In this document: positions 7,204 to 7,699 of the stretch, piece after piece | Position numbering within the stretch: position 1 is the first letter of the stretch | How the letters are laid out: each line of letters starts with the position of its first letter | Assembly (NCBI GenBank): GCA_017991025.1 | Contig: JAGNMT010000157.1 | Coordinates: 1-7,699 of the forward strand | Direction of reading: 5' to 3' | Source of the DNA: Verrucomicrobiales bacterium | GTDB taxonomy: Bacteria; Verrucomicrobiota; Verrucomicrobiia; Verrucomicrobiales; DEV007 | DNA length: 7,699 nt | Program-made: the position numbers and the translations under genes | Notes under the pieces: model-generated | Seen by the model: the letters and a program-made list of their open reading frames with translations, nothing else | The model's database searches: none | Told to the model about the DNA's origin: nothing

Positions 7204-7245
7204 TCAACTTTGAAGGTGGAACCTGAAACTTGAAATCTGGATTTT
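7204..7245 (-). repeat. Degenerate tandem heptad repeat
   Basis: Read on the - strand from 7245, this 42-nt stretch falls into six consecutive 7-nt units with approximate consensus ARRTTYC. The three central units (7238-7218) fit best, for example AGATTTC and AAGTTTC; the first and the last two are degraded. The 7-nt period is not a multiple of 3, which argues against coding. It lies in the spacer between the DUF6807 stop and the esterase promoter. From memory, similar heptad tracts occur in intergenic DNA of planctomycetes and verrucomicrobia; no function is claimed. Confidence 0.5.
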
Positions 7246-7264
7246 GGGTAATCGAAAGCTACCC

Positions 7265-7699
7265 TCACTCCGCCAGTCGCTTCAAATCGATCTTGTCGCC
7301 CTTCTCCAACGCATACAAAATCACCGCATACTTAATCCGATAAGTCTCGCCCCGCTTCACATCGATTCGACTGGTCTCACCCTGGGTCATGGCCTTTCGG
7401 CCGAAGGCATTGGCGGCAAAGAAGCCGTAGTCGCGGTTATGCCACCAACTGGGCTGCGGGTTCCCGGGATCGGGGATGATGATGACACCGGCACGGCGGT
7501 CGTCAATGACGCCCGAGTAGTCACACCATTTCGCGGGCTGTCCCCAGGTCTTCGCTGCCGTGGTGAGACCGGAGCTACTGGTGATGATGCCTCCGTTCTT
7601 CTCGGTGATGGCGGTGGAGACGCGGGCGCCGAGGCCCATCTCCTCCTGATCGCCGAAGTAGAATCCGTCCGCGGTCGGAGTGATCGCAGCATCCCACTC
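7265..7699 (-). CDS. DUF6807 (PmoA-family) protein, C-terminal part
   Basis: The frame is open from the right edge, and 144 residues up to the TGA at 7265-7267 are visible. The N-terminal part of the protein is off the window. Landmarks are FGDQEEMGLGARV, then GGIITSSSG, then WGQPAKWCDYSGVID, then WWHNRDYGFFAANAFG. This order (D-x-E-E-x-G-x-G-x-R-V, W-C-D-Y-S-G, W-H-x-R-D-Y-G-x-F-x-A-N-x-F-G) matches, from memory, the C-terminal half of DUF6807/PmoA-family proteins. These are common in PVC bacteria, often near Gfo/Idh/MocA oxidoreductases, and have no firm function; the historical PmoA label does not imply methane oxidation. The methionine at 7637-7639 is internal, because the conserved region continues upstream of it. 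The esterase follows on the same strand after 137 bp. Confidence 0.82.
   Translation of the reverse strand, partial: EWDAAITPTADGFYFGDQEEMGLGARVSTAITEKNGGIITSSSGLTTAAKTWGQPAKWCDYSGVIDDRRAGVIIIPDPGNPQPSWWHNRDYGFFAANAFGRKAMTQGETSRIDVKRGETYRIKYAVILYALEKGDKIDLKRLAE

Noticed and set aside
6564..7226. A 220-residue open frame on the + strand opposite the esterase N-terminus.
   Set aside because: It runs through the signal-peptide region, the candidate promoter and part of the heptad tract in the opposite sense and shows no family motif.
7246..7264. A small GGGTA/TACCC hairpin directly after the DUF6807 stop.
   Set aside because: It has a 5-bp stem with a 9-nt loop and is followed on the - strand by A residues rather than T, so it is too weak to call a terminator.
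7128..7268. A longer esterase start (GTG at 7268) overlapping the DUF6807 stop as GTGA.
   Set aside because: It would place 47 residues, partly encoded by the heptad repeat, ahead of a clear Sec signal peptide; the overlap is probably coincidental.
1..7699. CRISPR arrays, tRNA or rRNA genes, insertion sequences.
   Set aside because: No regularly spaced direct repeats, cloverleaf-like segments, transposase motifs or terminal inverted repeats with target duplications were seen.

Overview
The window reads as ordinary chromosome of a moderately GC-rich bacterium, most likely a member of the Verrucomicrobiota or a close PVC relative. This placement is an inference. It rests on a Gfo/Idh-type oxidoreductase tail, a DUF6807 protein and a secreted tandem-domain esterase in one neighbourhood, on intergenic palindromes built around GTAGGGACGC, and on start codons that mostly lack a Shine-Dalgarno sequence. 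No marker gene in the window proves it.

Layout on the + strand: the last 30 codons of a probable Gfo/Idh/MocA oxidoreductase (1-94), a GTAGGGACGC hairpin (101-132), a short decayed NnrS-like membrane gene (178-637) with an apparent internal deletion and a terminal frameshift, and a 918-residue superfamily 1 helicase with a C-terminal PD-(D/E)XK-like domain (634-3390). The helicase start overlaps the frame-restored stop of the NnrS-like gene in an ATGA arrangement.

Layout on the - strand: glutamyl-tRNA synthetase (gltX, 3464-4816) converges on the helicase across 73 bp. Upstream of it is a 196-bp spacer (4817-5012) packed with dyad repeats. Next is a secreted alpha/beta-hydrolase of the acetylxylan-esterase-like type (5013-7127), a 137-bp spacer with a degenerate heptad repeat and a candidate promoter, and the C-terminal part of a DUF6807 (PmoA-family) protein that runs off the right edge.

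The oxidoreductase, esterase and DUF6807 genes fit carbohydrate catabolism as commonly seen in PVC bacteria. gltX is housekeeping. The helicase-nuclease fusion is the only gene that could belong to a nucleic-acid-processing or defence function, but nothing beside it completes a recognisable system. I do not claim a new system here. The most useful observations are the NnrS pseudogene and its frameshift, the paired sense-oriented repeats just after stop codons, and the atypical nuclease active site of the helicase.
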